A DNA stretch of 64,000 nt from Nitrospira sp. (GTDB lineage: Bacteria; Nitrospirota; Nitrospiria; Nitrospirales; Nitrospiraceae): NCBI GenBank assembly GCA_024760545.1, contig CP060501.1, forward strand, positions 186,001 through 250,000. The letters run 5' to 3'. This document shows, one piece after another, positions 22,819-32,707 of the stretch (position 1 is the stretch's first letter; every line of letters begins with the position of its first letter). The notes beneath the pieces were generated by a model. It was not told where the DNA came from. It did not search any database and saw only the letters and a program-made list of their open reading frames with translations. A program made the position numbers and the translations under genes.

Positions 22819-24099
22819 TTAGCGATTGGAATGATCTTTCGGCGATGGGGTACGGGAAACCTTAGGCCGGTCAAACAGCAACCTCGCCCCTGGTTTGAAG
22901 GTCAGGTAGTACCAGACCCATTCCAACATCACCCGTATTCGATTCCGAAAGCCAATCAGGAAGAAGATGTGGACGATGCACCACAGTATCCAGGCAAGGA
23001 GCCCTGAGGCACGGATAGGACCGATTTGCGCCACGGCTTGTGCGCGCCCGATTGTGGCCAGCATGCCACGGTCTGCATAGACAAAGGGCGGGCGCTGTTC
23101 CAGATCGACGTCACGATCGATGAGATCGGCAACATATCGCCCCTGTTGCATGGCGACGGGTGCCAGACCCGGCAATGGTTTCCCATCAGCACCCACACAA
23201 TGTGCGGCATCACCGATGATGAAGATCCAGGGATCCTCGGAGATCGTCAGATCCGGCCGAACCTTGACCCGACCGGGAGCGTCCTGAGGGACTGAAAGCG
23301 TCTGTAGAAGAGGCGAAGCCCGATTGCCTGCCGCCCAGATGATGTTTGTCGAAGGCACCCATTCGTTGTTGATTGTCACGCCGTCGGCACGAATCGCGCT
23401 CACAGGGCTGTTCAGCTTAATCGTCACTCCCATACGTTCGAGCGCCTTTGCGGCTTTTGCCGAGAGTGCGGTGTCGAAGCCGGGAAGAATGCGGGAGCCG
23501 CCTTCCACGAGCATGACGGAAAGGTCATCGAGCCGCAAGGTCGGAAAGTCGGGCCCCATGGCTTTTCGCCCAATCTCGGCCAGGGCCCCAGCCAACTCCA
23601 CTCCTGTCGGACCTCCTCCGATGATCACGAAGGTAATTCGATCTTGCTTGTCCGTGGCCACTCTTCGTCGTTCAGCCTCCTCAAACGCAAGCAACATCTT
23701 CTCACGCAGCTGAACCGCGTCGGTCATTGTTTTGAGCCCCGGCGCAAACTCCTCCCACTCATTGTGTCCAAAGTAGGCGTGTCGCGATCCAGGAGCGACC
23801 ACGAGGACGTCAAACGCGATCGGCGGGCTCTCCCGGAGGTGAACCAGGCGAGCCACTCGATCGATCGACAGTACCTCGTCCAGCACCACTCGGACATTCG
23901 GTTGGGAACGAAAGACCGTCCGCAACGGCCATGCGATATCGCCAGGAGATAATGCGGCGGTGGCGACTTGGTAGAGCAGCGGTTGGAATAGGTGGTGATT
24001 CGTGCGGTCAATCAGTATGACGTCGGCACGATGAATGGCGCGGGCCGCCGTCAGACCTCCAAACCCGCCCCCAATGATGACGACTTGCTTGCGATTCAT
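22819..24099 (-). CDS. ndh: Type II NADH:quinone oxidoreductase (NDH-2), copy 2
   Basis: 426 aa, same domain layout as copy 1: QVVIIGGGFGGLTAARAI, FVIIGGGPTGVELAGALAEIG, FIIGDAAHC, and the C-terminal LLAWILWCIVHIFFLIGFRN membrane segment. Many stretches are identical to copy 1, and the conserved regions cover the entire length. Differences cluster in the loop after residue 130 and at both termini. Both copies appear intact, which argues for two expressed isoenzymes rather than decay. Confidence 0.9.
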   Translation of the reverse strand: MNRKQVVIIGGGFGGLTAARAIHRADVILIDRTNHHLFQPLLYQVATAALSPGDIAWPLRTVFRSQPNVRVVLDEVLSIDRVARLVHLRESPPIAFDVLVVAPGSRHAYFGHNEWEEFAPGLKTMTDAVQLREKMLLAFEEAERRRVATDKQDRITFVIIGGGPTGVELAGALAEIGRKAMGPDFPTLRLDDLSVMLVEGGSRILPGFDTALSAKAAKALERMGVTIKLNSPVSAIRADGVTINNEWVPSTNIIWAAGNRASPLLQTLSVPQDAPGRVKVRPDLTISEDPWIFIIGDAAHCVGADGKPLPGLAPVAMQQGRYVADLIDRDVDLEQRPPFVYADRGMLATIGRAQAVAQIGPIRASGLLAWILWCIVHIFFLIGFRNRIRVMLEWVWYYLTFKPGARLLFDRPKVSRTPSPKDHSNR

Positions 24100-24333
24100 A
24101 AGATGGGATGAAAAGTCAGGCTACGTGTCTCAGAGGACCGTGTCAACGGTGAAGAACAACTCCCACTCGAACGGAGATTCCGTTACAGCCCGCTGCACGG
24201 TCCGTGGCGCACGGCCGGCTGCTCCTCCGCCGAGTGCACTTGACCTGGGACGCAGTCGCTCACGTTGCCACCTTTTCCCTCCCGGTGATACACTTTGAAC
24301 CCGTGATTCTTCTACTCGCCATCCTGCCGCCGG

Positions 24334-26736
24334 ATGAGTACGATGTCGCCCTCCGAACCTGAACCTGTTCCGCTCCACCCCGTCGACGAGACGGCGGGAA
24401 CCGGGGCGCTCATCCGTAGAATCCTCGAAGGGGTCGGAGCGAGTGTCGGCGAGCACTTCTTTCCATCGCTCGTGGAGCAACTGGCGATCGCGCTGGAGGC
24501 CGACTATGTCTACATTTCGGAACTGACAGAGGACGGTACCACCTTTAGATCCAAGGCAGGGTGGGGGAAAGGCCGGGTATTGCCGACTTTCGAAGTTCCC
24601 TCCAATGGTCCCTGCGAAACCGTGCTCACAAAAAAATGTGTTCATCATCCCGATGCCCTCCGCAGCCTCTATCCTCATGTGCGGTTAATCCAGGATATCG
24701 GTGTCGACAGTTATTGCGGTGTCCCGGTTGTCGATTCATTGAACCGCGTCGTGGGCCATCTGGCCATCATGAACTCGAAGCCGATGCCGGACCACGTGGG
24801 CCCCACTTCGGTTCTGGGCATCTTCGCTGTTCGCGCTGCGGCGGAATTCGAACGGTTGCGTTACGAACAGACCTTGAGGAAGAGCGATCTGACGCTCCGT
24901 AAGATTGACGAAGGAACCGCGGCAGCCACCGGAGCCGCCTTTTTCCCGTCGTTGGTGAAAAATCTGGCCGAAGCACTGCAGGTGAAATACGCCTTCGTGT
25001 CCAAATTCGTTGAGGAGACTCGCACGCGCGTCAGAACCTTGGCCTTCTGGAAAGGGGACGGGTTTCTCGATAATTTCGAGTACGACCTGCTCCACACGCC
25101 TTGTGAGCGCGTGCTGGCCGGTGAGGTCTGTTTGTTCCCCGAAAAGGTTCAAGACCTGTTTCCGGAACACCGGGAAGACTTGGCGAAACTGGGCGTGGAG
25201 AGCTATCTGGCGATTCCTGTCGTAGATCGCGCAGGGGGAGTGATGGGACATCTGGCGGTGATGGACACCAACCCGATGCGTGACGATCCACGGGTTCTCT
25301 CGGTCTTCAAGATTTTCGGCGTTCGGGCCGGCGCCGAACTCGAGCGAGAACGAATGGCGGCCCAACTGAAAGACAATGAGGAGCGACTACGCGATCTCTT
25401 CGACGAGGCGCCCATTGCCTATGTCAACGAAGGCTTGGATTCTAAGTTCATTAGGGCGAACAAAACGGCCTTGAGAACGTTGGGGATCACACCGGATCAG
25501 GTTGAAGGCACCTACGGCGCGTCCTTCATTCCTGACACACCGGATGCGCAGCGCCGTTTGAAAGATGCCTTCGAGTCCATTGGCAAGGGCATCGACACGA
25601 GCGGGGTCGTGCTCGAATTGCGCCGGAAGGATAACGGTCAGCCTCTGTGGATCAGATGGTGGTCGAGGCCGGACCCTACCGGCACCTACACTCGCACCAT
25701 GTTTATCGATATTACCGAACAAGTGCTGATGGAACAGGAGAAAGCGCGGCTCGAGGCCGCCAATGTGTACTTGCAAGAAGAAATCAAGGGGAGCCATAAC
25801 TTTGAAGAGTTGATTGGCTCATCGACTTCACTGAAGAAAGTACTCAAAGGCGCCGAGCGGGTTGCGCCGACTGATTCCACCGTGCTGATCACCGGCGAAA
25901 CCGGAACCGGCAAGGAGCTGATCGCCCGGGCCATCCATAACTTAAGCCCGCGGAAGGACCGGCCCCTAGTCAAGGTCAATTGTGCGGCTATCCCCGGCGG
26001 GTTGATTGAAAGCGAGCTGTTCGGTCATGAAAAAGGAGCCTTTACCGGAGCTTTGACCAGGAAGATGGGCCGTTTCGAGGTAGCCGATAGAGGAACGATC
26101 TTTCTCGACGAAATCGGTGAACTCCCGCTCGACCTGCAACCCAAACTGTTACGTGTCTTGCAGGAGGGTGAGTTTGAGCGAGTCGGGGGAACACAGACCT
26201 TTAGAGTGAACGTGCGTGTGATCGCCGCCACAAATCGGAACCTTGAGCAACTCTCGAAATCGGGCCATTACCGGCTCGACCTCTACTATCGCCTGAACGT
26301 GTTCCCGATTCATGTGCCCTCCTTGCACGAGCGAGAGGGAGACATTCCGTTGCTGGCCCAATATTTTGTCCGAAAACATGCGACCCGCCTCGGAAAGAAC
26401 ATTACCCATATCCCAGAGCGAATGATGACGGCATTGCAACGCTACCGGTGGCCGGGAAACATCCGCGAACTCGAGCATGTCATCGAGCGAGCGGTCATTT
26501 TGAGCGAAGGCTCGGAACTGGAACCGATCGACTGGCTTTCACCCGTGGGTGGGAAAGCATTCGGCAACGGGCAAGCACTCACGCTCGAAGAGATTGAACG
26601 GCAGCATATCGTCGAAATTCTGGAGCAAACCAGTTGGCGCGTGAGCGGCCCTAAGGGCGCGGCGGCAATTCTTGGATTGAAACCCACTACGCTCGAAGCC
26701 CGCATGAAGAAATTGGGGATCAACCGTCCTGCATAA
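24334..26736 (+). CDS. Sigma-54-dependent activator with two GAF and one PAS domain
   Basis: 800 aa. Order: GAF (about 25-175), GAF (about 205-340), PAS (about 350-460), AAA+ sigma-54 activation domain (about 490-720), and a Fis-type helix-turn-helix (about 755-800). The AAA+ part has Walker [16 protein letters not shown], the sigma-54 contact loop GAFTGA in [12 protein letters not shown], and LDEIGELPL. It resembles FhlA-type regulators. GAF and PAS inputs indicate control by a small ligand or redox state, not phosphorylation, since no receiver domain is present. No clear -24/-12 promoter was found next to it. Confidence 0.93.
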   Translation: MSTMSPSEPEPVPLHPVDETAGTGALIRRILEGVGASVGEHFFPSLVEQLAIALEADYVYISELTEDGTTFRSKAGWGKGRVLPTFEVPSNGPCETVLTKKCVHHPDALRSLYPHVRLIQDIGVDSYCGVPVVDSLNRVVGHLAIMNSKPMPDHVGPTSVLGIFAVRAAAEFERLRYEQTLRKSDLTLRKIDEGTAAATGAAFFPSLVKNLAEALQVKYAFVSKFVEETRTRVRTLAFWKGDGFLDNFEYDLLHTPCERVLAGEVCLFPEKVQDLFPEHREDLAKLGVESYLAIPVVDRAGGVMGHLAVMDTNPMRDDPRVLSVFKIFGVRAGAELERERMAAQLKDNEERLRDLFDEAPIAYVNEGLDSKFIRANKTALRTLGITPDQVEGTYGASFIPDTPDAQRRLKDAFESIGKGIDTSGVVLELRRKDNGQPLWIRWWSRPDPTGTYTRTMFIDITEQVLMEQEKARLEAANVYLQEEIKGSHNFEELIGSSTSLKKVLKGAERVAPTDSTVLITGETGTGKELIARAIHNLSPRKDRPLVKVNCAAIPGGLIESELFGHEKGAFTGALTRKMGRFEVADRGTIFLDEIGELPLDLQPKLLRVLQEGEFERVGGTQTFRVNVRVIAATNRNLEQLSKSGHYRLDLYYRLNVFPIHVPSLHEREGDIPLLAQYFVRKHATRLGKNITHIPERMMTALQRYRWPGNIRELEHVIERAVILSEGSELEPIDWLSPVGGKAFGNGQALTLEEIERQHIVEILEQTSWRVSGPKGAAAILGLKPTTLEARMKKLGINRPA

Positions 26737-26765
26737 GCCAGTGACGATTGCTTTTCGCTAATAAG

Positions 26766-28124
26766 ATGAGAGTCCGTACGCCGATTCTGTTCGTAGCCCA
26801 TGTCACATTTTATCTCAGTGTGCTTGCAGTGCTGTCGTCGTTCAGCATTCCGACGACCGCTGTCGCGCAGGTCCAGTGCTGGACCCCGCGTCAGGACGAA
26901 GGACCGGTCACCGACAAACGATGGGCGCGGTACTTCAAAGCCATGAGCGCCGCCGAAGCTATTGTGAAACAATCACGCGAACTCATGGATTCACCGGTCC
27001 CGGTTCGCATGCGGACCACGATGGCGGCCAGCCCGCATAGCCTATGGAACTCACGCTTGTTCATGCGTGCCTATCCGGAGCAGACGTCGGTGGGTATCAA
27101 AATCTGGGAGGGGGACTGCAGGGTCAACCCTCAGGCGGACCGAGTGGATGGATCGATCGGGAGAGTCAGTGTGTATTTCAACTATCTGTCCAAAGAGATG
27201 TTCATGGGTTCCGACGACATCCCGAAACGGACCGGTACCGTGGCCGGCTATCCCGACTATGGCGGATGGGTGCTAATTTCCAAGCAGGAGCGGCTCCCAT
27301 GGATTCCTCAAACACTCGGGGATCGGCTTGATCGCCTTGGCGCCTCGCGCGAAAAGGCCATGGCCGATTGGCACAGGGGTAAGGCTGTGCGCAAAGCACC
27401 CGATCGGGCGATGGTTGAACGCACTGCGGCACTGCTGAGAAGGAACGATCCGGCCGGTGCCGATAACTACATGGAGAACATGAGGCGGCTTACCGCAGAC
27501 GTCCAAGCCGCGCAGGCCAGGGATGCGGCGCGGGATGCATACCTCTCGAAATTGCTCAGTGAATACCGAACCTACCGGGCATCGTTCACCGCCGAGCAGC
27601 TTGCCAAGCCGGCGATGTGGGCCGATCCGGAGGACTCGGCCCGTAAGGCGCTTGAGGCCCGTATTGCCACGATACAAGAGCTGAGCACGGACGACCGACG
27701 AAGAGTGGACGAGGCACTGGCTCAAAGTTTTGCGCTGGACCGGGAAGCGGTGGCAGCAGGGAATGCCGGCAACCATGCGGAGGCACAACGACTGCGAGCT
27801 CAAGCCAACAGCTTGTCGATGGAAGCTGAACTGGTTCGCAAGGACCACATGGAACGTGCCGCCATGCAGGCTGAGGAATTACGAGACGCCTTTGAATTGA
27901 ACAGCCTGAAACCTGGCACCATAGATCAGGCACTCGCCTTCAAGATGGATCCGGCCTTCCCGGATCGGAGCAAACCAGGAAAGATACAAGTCATCGCCGT
28001 CTTTGTCCCCACATTTACCGAAGACGATGTGTACAATCGGCCTGAATTGGCCCAGCGCAAGGCTTGGTTGGACCAGGTCAAATCCTCAATCGACTACGCG
28101 TCGCTCGCAGCGCTCTTGGACTGA
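26766..28124 (+). CDS. Exported protein of unknown function with coiled-coil region
   Basis: 452 aa from the ATG at 26766 (a TTG 18 bp upstream is in frame but less likely). Signal peptide with cleavage near AVAQ (about residue 35). The first third contains a compact domain (WEGDCRVNPQADRVDGSIGRV region, FNYLSKEMF). From about 195 to 370 it is rich in Ala, Glu and Arg and probably coiled. Two cysteines, no metal motif. It follows the activator gene by 29 bp and may be its co-transcribed target. No family recognised. Confidence 0.65.
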   Translation: MRVRTPILFVAHVTFYLSVLAVLSSFSIPTTAVAQVQCWTPRQDEGPVTDKRWARYFKAMSAAEAIVKQSRELMDSPVPVRMRTTMAASPHSLWNSRLFMRAYPEQTSVGIKIWEGDCRVNPQADRVDGSIGRVSVYFNYLSKEMFMGSDDIPKRTGTVAGYPDYGGWVLISKQERLPWIPQTLGDRLDRLGASREKAMADWHRGKAVRKAPDRAMVERTAALLRRNDPAGADNYMENMRRLTADVQAAQARDAARDAYLSKLLSEYRTYRASFTAEQLAKPAMWADPEDSARKALEARIATIQELSTDDRRRVDEALAQSFALDREAVAAGNAGNHAEAQRLRAQANSLSMEAELVRKDHMERAAMQAEELRDAFELNSLKPGTIDQALAFKMDPAFPDRSKPGKIQVIAVFVPTFTEDDVYNRPELAQRKAWLDQVKSSIDYASLAALLD

Positions 28125-28425
28125 TGGACTTCGAGAAAAGCAAAGCGGCGAGCTCGGTATGGCGTGCTACTTCAACCCTGGCTGCAACCCTATAATCTAA
28201 GTCACGGTCTTCTCCCTCGACTCACCGTAGATTTTCCCATTATGCCGTGATGATCCCAATATTTTGGGAATACCCATTCCTGTGATTTTCGATCCTGCGC
28301 GAAGTTCCCACTAAAAATCATAATTCATTCCATCACTTAGCACGACCTCTGGCCGTATCCGCGGCATGGCATTGCGGTTGCTCAATAGCCGGCATCAGGC
28401 CACAGCTGAAGGAGACCGGAAGACG
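28125..28425. other. Intergenic region upstream of the STAS/ECF operon
   Basis: About 300 bp. A weak palindrome CCAATATTTTGG occurs near 28256-28267. It must contain the operon promoter, but no copy of the GAAAT/TTGCCAG-TAGAC promoter found at 42942 and 43422 is visible here. Confidence 0.4.
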
Positions 28426-28695
28426 ATGCTGAAGATCACAAAAATAGAGGAGAACAGGCGAGACGTGCTTTTCAAACTGGAAGGAAAAGTCACGGAGCAA
28501 TGGGCGGCGCTGCTTGAGGGTGAATGTCGTTCGTATCTTCGAAAGAAGAAGGCGGTGCGTTTGGATTGTTCGAATGTCGACTACATCGATGCGAATGGAA
28601 TCGAGGTCATCAACAACTTATTGAGGACAAACGTGACCCTCAGGGGCACCCCGTCATTCGTCACGGAGTTGCTTCAAATTGGAGACCGATCATGA
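28426..28695 (+). CDS. STAS-domain protein (anti-sigma-antagonist-like)
   Basis: 89 aa from the ATG at 28426 (GAAGGAG upstream). STAS fold with LFKLEGKVTEQWA and the VRLDCSNVDYIDANGIEVINNLL motif. In classical anti-anti-sigma factors the phosphorylated Ser lies in D-S-S/G; here the sequence is DANG, so regulation by serine phosphorylation appears lost. It overlaps the ECF sigma gene (ATGA), so the products are made together and may interact. Confidence 0.8.
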   Translation: MLKITKIEENRRDVLFKLEGKVTEQWAALLEGECRSYLRKKKAVRLDCSNVDYIDANGIEVINNLLRTNVTLRGTPSFVTELLQIGDRS

Positions 28696-29429
28696 ATACA
28701 GCCACTGGAACTCTGAGCGCATCGATCGAACAGCAGATGATGCCTGACCGTGTCAGGTCGGGCGTCGCTGTACCCGAAGATGAAGATAGCCTGATCATCC
28801 GGTTACGAAGAGGTGATGAACGGGCGTTCGATGAATTGGTCGATAGGCATCATAGCGCACTCATTCGCATGGCCATGGGCTATGTGACGGATCGCGAAGT
28901 GGCGGAGGAAGTCGTTCAAGATACCTGGATAGCCGTCATCAAAGGGTTGAATCGATTTGAGGGTCGATCATCCCTACGGACCTGGATTTTCGGGATCGTC
29001 ATTCATAAGGCCAAGGATCGAGGAGTGCGCGATAAGCGACAGGTCGCATTTTCCGCCTTTGAGTCGCCCGACGATGCAAGCGAGGAGGGCATCGACCCAT
29101 CTCGATTCCAGCAATCCGGCGAACGGATCGGCCACTGGGCGTTTCCCCCTCAGCCTTGGGACGAGCAAACGCCTGAAAAGCTGTTGGCCGACCAACAGGC
29201 CGTGACCGCGATGAACAAGGCCATTGAAGCATTGCCCTCGACACTCAAAGCAGTCTTGATCCTGCGCGACGTTGAGGGAGTGGAGGCCAAGGAGGTCTGC
29301 AAAGTCCTCAATATCACGGAAACAAATCTCTATGTCCGGCTGCATCGCGCAAGGGAACGAGTCAGAGCGGCGGTCGAACAGGCATTCGCCGATGAAAGGT
29401 CGGTCGACGGATACGCCAAGGTCAGGTAG
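28692..29429 (+). CDS. ECF-type RNA polymerase sigma factor
   Basis: 245 aa from the ATG at 28692, overlapping the upstream stop codon. Region 2 (about residues 35-115, with ALIRMAMGYVTDREVAEEVVQDTWI) and region 4 (about 175-235, with LPSTLKAVLILRDVEGVEAKEVCKVLNIT). A linker of ~50 residues joins them. The following gene encodes a zinc anti-sigma factor and the one after that a Met/Lys-rich exported protein. A second Met/Lys-rich gene at 43521 could belong to its regulon. Confidence 0.9.
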   Translation: MNTATGTLSASIEQQMMPDRVRSGVAVPEDEDSLIIRLRRGDERAFDELVDRHHSALIRMAMGYVTDREVAEEVVQDTWIAVIKGLNRFEGRSSLRTWIFGIVIHKAKDRGVRDKRQVAFSAFESPDDASEEGIDPSRFQQSGERIGHWAFPPQPWDEQTPEKLLADQQAVTAMNKAIEALPSTLKAVLILRDVEGVEAKEVCKVLNITETNLYVRLHRARERVRAAVEQAFADERSVDGYAKVR

Positions 29430-29521
29430 GAACCTCTTTTCTCCCTAGTGCCTGGCGTATGTGTAAGAAATTTGAGAGACGGAGGACTCACGAATGAATA
29501 GTCCACAACCAGAGGCTTTGC

Positions 29522-29815
29522 ATGGAAGACCACCCTTCTCAATGGATCGACAGCGGAATGACATGTCGCGAACTGACAGATCGTGCTTCGGATTATCTGG
29601 AAGACCGTCTTTCGGACTGTATGAAGCTGGACATCGGTCTTCATCTTGCGTCATGCGTCGGCTGTCGGGCCTATGTCAGACAGATCTCACTTGTGCGGGC
29701 TGCGGTAGCACTCATTCCCAAAGAGTTCCCATCACCGGTCAACCGGCTTCGACTACGACAACGGTTTGCCGGATGCCGTTCAACCATCACTTACCAACGA
29801 GGAGGCGTTCAATGA
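29522..29815 (+). CDS. Zinc-finger anti-sigma factor
   Basis: 97 aa. The H-x3-C-x2-C core of the ZAS domain is HLASCVGC, preceded by MTCRELTDRASDYLEDRL, which is the usual N-terminal helix. There is no membrane span, so this is a soluble anti-sigma factor. It should hold the upstream ECF sigma factor inactive until a signal releases it. The ATG at 29522 is used; an internal Met 12 residues later is an alternative start. The stop overlaps the next start (ATGA). Confidence 0.85.
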   Translation: MEDHPSQWIDSGMTCRELTDRASDYLEDRLSDCMKLDIGLHLASCVGCRAYVRQISLVRAAVALIPKEFPSPVNRLRLRQRFAGCRSTITYQRGGVQ

Positions 29816-30087
29816 AGAAGATCCTGTTATCGATTGCTGTAGCTGGGTGTCTTATGGGGGGTGGCACTATTTCCTATGCCGATGAAATGGGGAAGATGAA
29901 AGATGAGACGAAGAGTGAGATGAAGGCTGACATGAAAAGTGAAATGAAAGCGAAGCATGACGAGATGAAAGCCCAAAAAGGTGAGATGAAAACCGACATG
30001 CAGATGAAAAAGAATGAGATGAGCGGTGAAATGAAGGCGAAGAAAGACGAGATGAAGGGTGGCATGAAAGGCGCGATGGGTTATTAA
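29812..30087 (+). CDS. Exported Met/Lys-rich repetitive protein
   Basis: 91 aa from the ATG at 29812 behind GAGGAGG. Signal peptide (MKKILLSIAVAGCLMGGG, cleavage near YADE), then an irregular repeat of EMK-type units (for example MKSEMKAKHDEMKAQKGEMK), giving an extended, strongly helical, charged and Met-rich protein. Met-rich periplasmic proteins often bind Cu(I) or are oxidised, which is inference. A paralogue is at 43521. A strong terminator follows. Confidence 0.8.
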   Translation: MKKILLSIAVAGCLMGGGTISYADEMGKMKDETKSEMKADMKSEMKAKHDEMKAQKGEMKTDMQMKKNEMSGEMKAKKDEMKGGMKGAMGY

Positions 30088-30115
30088 GGGAAGCAGCCCA
30101 ACCTATTCTCTCTCC

Positions 30116-30162
30116 AGCGGCCTGCGCTCGGGTCTCCCGGTTGCAGGCCGCTTCGTTTCTTC
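30116..30162 (+). terminator. Intrinsic terminator of the ECF operon
   Basis: AGCGGCCTGC (30116-30125) pairs with GCAGGCCGCT (30143-30152), followed by a T-rich stretch (TCGTTTCTT). It lies 28 bp after the Met/Lys-rich gene. Confidence 0.8.
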
Positions 30163-30246
30163 AGAGATACCTCATCCAGTATCTTGTAAGAAATAGACAA
30201 CGTCTCCGACGAAGAGCTATGTGAATGCCTTCCAAGGAGAGGTAAA

Positions 30247-31161
30247 ATGAAGCTGTTACTTATTCAGCCCGATTGGAGAGGGGAACACGTGCCGATTTCA
30301 GAACCTACGGTATCGGTACCGCCTCTGTTGAACGATCAAACCGCTTCAACCCAGCCTTCCGTTGAACAGGTGTACCGCCATCGACTGCCGGTGCGGATCA
30401 GCCATTGGCTGAATGTCCCTATTCTGATCATCCTGATCATGAGCGGCCTGCAGATCTTCAATGCCCATCCTGCACTGTATTGGGGTGATCGTTCGGATCG
30501 TGATCAACCGTTGCTGTCGATCCGGTCTATTGTAAACGAGCAGGGGAAAATGAAAGGGGTCACAACTATTGTCGGCCATCAGTTCGATACGACCGGTGTA
30601 CTGGGCTATTCCGATGGAATGCGCCGCGCGTTTCCGGCCTGGGCGACCGTTCCGAGCGCCAGGTGGCTTGCCATGGGGCGGCAATGGCACCTGTTCTTGG
30701 CCTGGCTCTTTGTGATCAACGGCCTAATTTTTACGGCGTATGCATTGGCAAGCCGACACGTCACACGTGATCTGGCGCCAACTCGTCAAGATCTGCGCGG
30801 AATCGGGAAATCCATCAGAGATCACCTGATCTTGCAACATCCTGTAGGCGAAGCAGCCAAGCGGTATAACGTCCTTCAAAAGCTGACCTATGCGAGCATC
30901 TTGTTCATTGTGGCCCCACTGATCGTGCTGACCGGCTTGGCCATGTCGCCGATGATCGATGCGGCATTCCCCTGGATTTTGACTTTCCTAGGAGGTCGCC
31001 AAGGGGCGAGGACGCTTCACTTTCTTGCCTGTTTTTCATTCGTCGGATTCATCATGATTCACGTCCTGCAGGTGATCCTCACAGGATTCTTCAACAACAT
31101 CCGCTCGATGGTCACCGGGTGGTTCATTGTCAAACATAGAGGAGTGGGCCATGAAGTATGA
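30247..31161 (+). CDS. Cytochrome b561-type membrane protein
   Basis: 304 aa, four main membrane segments. The first (HWLNVPILIILIMSGLQIF) and later ones (HLFLAWLFVINGLIFTAYAL, ILFIVAPLIVLTGLAM, FSFVGFIMIHVLQVIL) each carry His residues suitable for two haem b groups. The layout resembles the membrane subunit of thiosulfate reductase and Ni-Fe hydrogenase. AAGGAGAGG precedes the ATG. It overlaps the following molybdoenzyme gene and likely links it to the quinone pool. Confidence 0.88.
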   Translation: MKLLLIQPDWRGEHVPISEPTVSVPPLLNDQTASTQPSVEQVYRHRLPVRISHWLNVPILIILIMSGLQIFNAHPALYWGDRSDRDQPLLSIRSIVNEQGKMKGVTTIVGHQFDTTGVLGYSDGMRRAFPAWATVPSARWLAMGRQWHLFLAWLFVINGLIFTAYALASRHVTRDLAPTRQDLRGIGKSIRDHLILQHPVGEAAKRYNVLQKLTYASILFIVAPLIVLTGLAMSPMIDAAFPWILTFLGGRQGARTLHFLACFSFVGFIMIHVLQVILTGFFNNIRSMVTGWFIVKHRGVGHEV

Positions 31162-31921
31162 ACGCGCGATGAGACGACGAAGCTTCCTTAAAGGGACCTT
31201 GGGTGCCGCGAGCCTGGTTGTAGTCTCCGGTTGCGACAATCTCACGCAAAGCAGTTGGTTCCCGTCCATCCTCGGTAAGACCGAACGGTTGACCGAAGCG
31301 GCGCAACGGGCGGTGACTTCCAAGAATGCGCTGGCCAAAGAATATGGTGAGGCCGATATCTCGGCGGTGTTTCCGGCGAATGGATCCATCGATCCGGGGA
31401 CAGAACAGTATGCCGAACATGTCGCACGAAACTTTTCAGAGTGGATGTTGGAAGTGAGTGGTCTGGTCAAGACGCCCAGGAGTTGGTCGCTGGCCGCGCT
31501 GAAGGAACTCCCTTTTCGGACGCAAATCACTCGCCACGACTGTGTGGAGGGTTGGAGTGCCATAGGAAAATGGACCGGGGTTCCGGTCAGCGACTTACTG
31601 CGAGAAGTCGAACCATTGCCGAATGCCCGCTATGCGGTGTTTCATTGTGCTGATGTGGATGATGAAGGGATCGCTTACTACGAGAGCATGGCCGTGGCCG
31701 ATTGCTACCACCCTCAGACGATTCTGGCCTATGAACTGAATGGTACCCCATTAGATATTCCGCACGGCGCCCCGCTCCGCCTTCGCTTCGAACGTCAGCT
31801 CGGGTACAAACATGCAAAATATGTCATGAAGATCGAATTGGTCGAATCCCTTGCCGGCATCGGCGGCGGGAAGGGGGGCTATTGGGAAGACCAGGGATAT
31901 GAATGGTACGCCGGTATCTAG
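31151..31921 (+). CDS. Sulfite-oxidase-family molybdoenzyme, Tat-exported
   Basis: 256 aa, ATG at 31151 overlapping the cytochrome b gene. Twin-arginine signal RRRSFLKG (8-15), followed by a possible lipobox Cys at 28 (VVSGC). The molybdenum ligand is Cys 131 in TRHDCVEGW, typical of YedY/MsrP and sulfite oxidase. The single molybdopterin domain, without a haem domain, suggests electrons go directly to the adjacent cytochrome b. The substrate could be sulfite or another sulfoxide/organic S=O compound. Confidence 0.88.
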   Translation: MKYERAMRRRSFLKGTLGAASLVVVSGCDNLTQSSWFPSILGKTERLTEAAQRAVTSKNALAKEYGEADISAVFPANGSIDPGTEQYAEHVARNFSEWMLEVSGLVKTPRSWSLAALKELPFRTQITRHDCVEGWSAIGKWTGVPVSDLLREVEPLPNARYAVFHCADVDDEGIAYYESMAVADCYHPQTILAYELNGTPLDIPHGAPLRLRFERQLGYKHAKYVMKIELVESLAGIGGGKGGYWEDQGYEWYAGI

Positions 31922-31958
31922 GCATAATGAAACTGTGCAAGCCTGCTATCGAGAAGGC

Positions 31959-32684
31959 TCACCGCCGTCCGTCATACCAGACGGAGAGCTGCTTTTTGTC
32001 GTGCAAGGTTCTCCTTGGAAGCAGAAGGACTCGGAAGATTTGTGCGGCGATCTCTCGGCCTGAATAGAGCGAGACCTTGCGCGTCGATGTCTCCAACGGA
32101 TGTCCGGTTAAAATGGTGAATTGAAGGCCGCGTGTGCGCCCCCATCGCTTGAGCTGCTTGCTGAGAGAGATTTCGTCCAACGCATAGAGGGTCTGGTCGA
32201 ACCCGCCGACTTCTTGAAAGGCATCGCGGCGGCACACGACCAAGGCCCCTGCCGCCCATCGACACAGAATCGATGCTCCGGTCCAAATGCGCAGTGTCAG
32301 GTGTGCCCACCAAGGCAGCCCGTCCATACGCAAGGTACTGCCGCAACCGACGTGTTTCCCTCCTTCGATCACTCGTAGAATATCGGCAAGCAGGCCCGGA
32401 CTGAGCAGACTGTCGGCGTCCAAAAAAAGCAACCAGTCGCCGGTTGCGTGAGCGGCTCCCGCATTGCGCGCCCTACCGATCTGATTGATCGGTTCAAAGA
32501 CAACCTGCGCCCCCGCCTGTCTTGCCAGCTCGGCGGTATTATCGGTGGAATTATTGTCGACAACGATGATGCTCGATGCGAAACGTGGCGCGCGGTTGGC
32601 GGCGACCGATTCGCTGACGGATTGGAGACATCGCTCGATCAGGCGTGCCTCATTGAAGGCTGGAATAACGATGGAGAGATGCAT
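31959..32684 (-). CDS. Family 2 glycosyltransferase
   Basis: 241 aa. It starts MHLSIVIPAFNEARLIERCL and has the IIVVDNNSTDNTAELAR segment and DADSLLSPG (DxD), typical of GT-A fold family 2 enzymes. The C-terminal part contains YALDEISLSKQLKRWGRTRG, where the catalytic base is usually found. No membrane segment is evident. The sugar donor and acceptor are unknown. Confidence 0.9.
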   Translation of the reverse strand: MHLSIVIPAFNEARLIERCLQSVSESVAANRAPRFASSIIVVDNNSTDNTAELARQAGAQVVFEPINQIGRARNAGAAHATGDWLLFLDADSLLSPGLLADILRVIEGGKHVGCGSTLRMDGLPWWAHLTLRIWTGASILCRWAAGALVVCRRDAFQEVGGFDQTLYALDEISLSKQLKRWGRTRGLQFTILTGHPLETSTRKVSLYSGREIAAQIFRVLLLPRRTLHDKKQLSVWYDGRR

Positions 32685-32707
32685 GGTCAGCTATGATGCC
32701 ATAGCTG

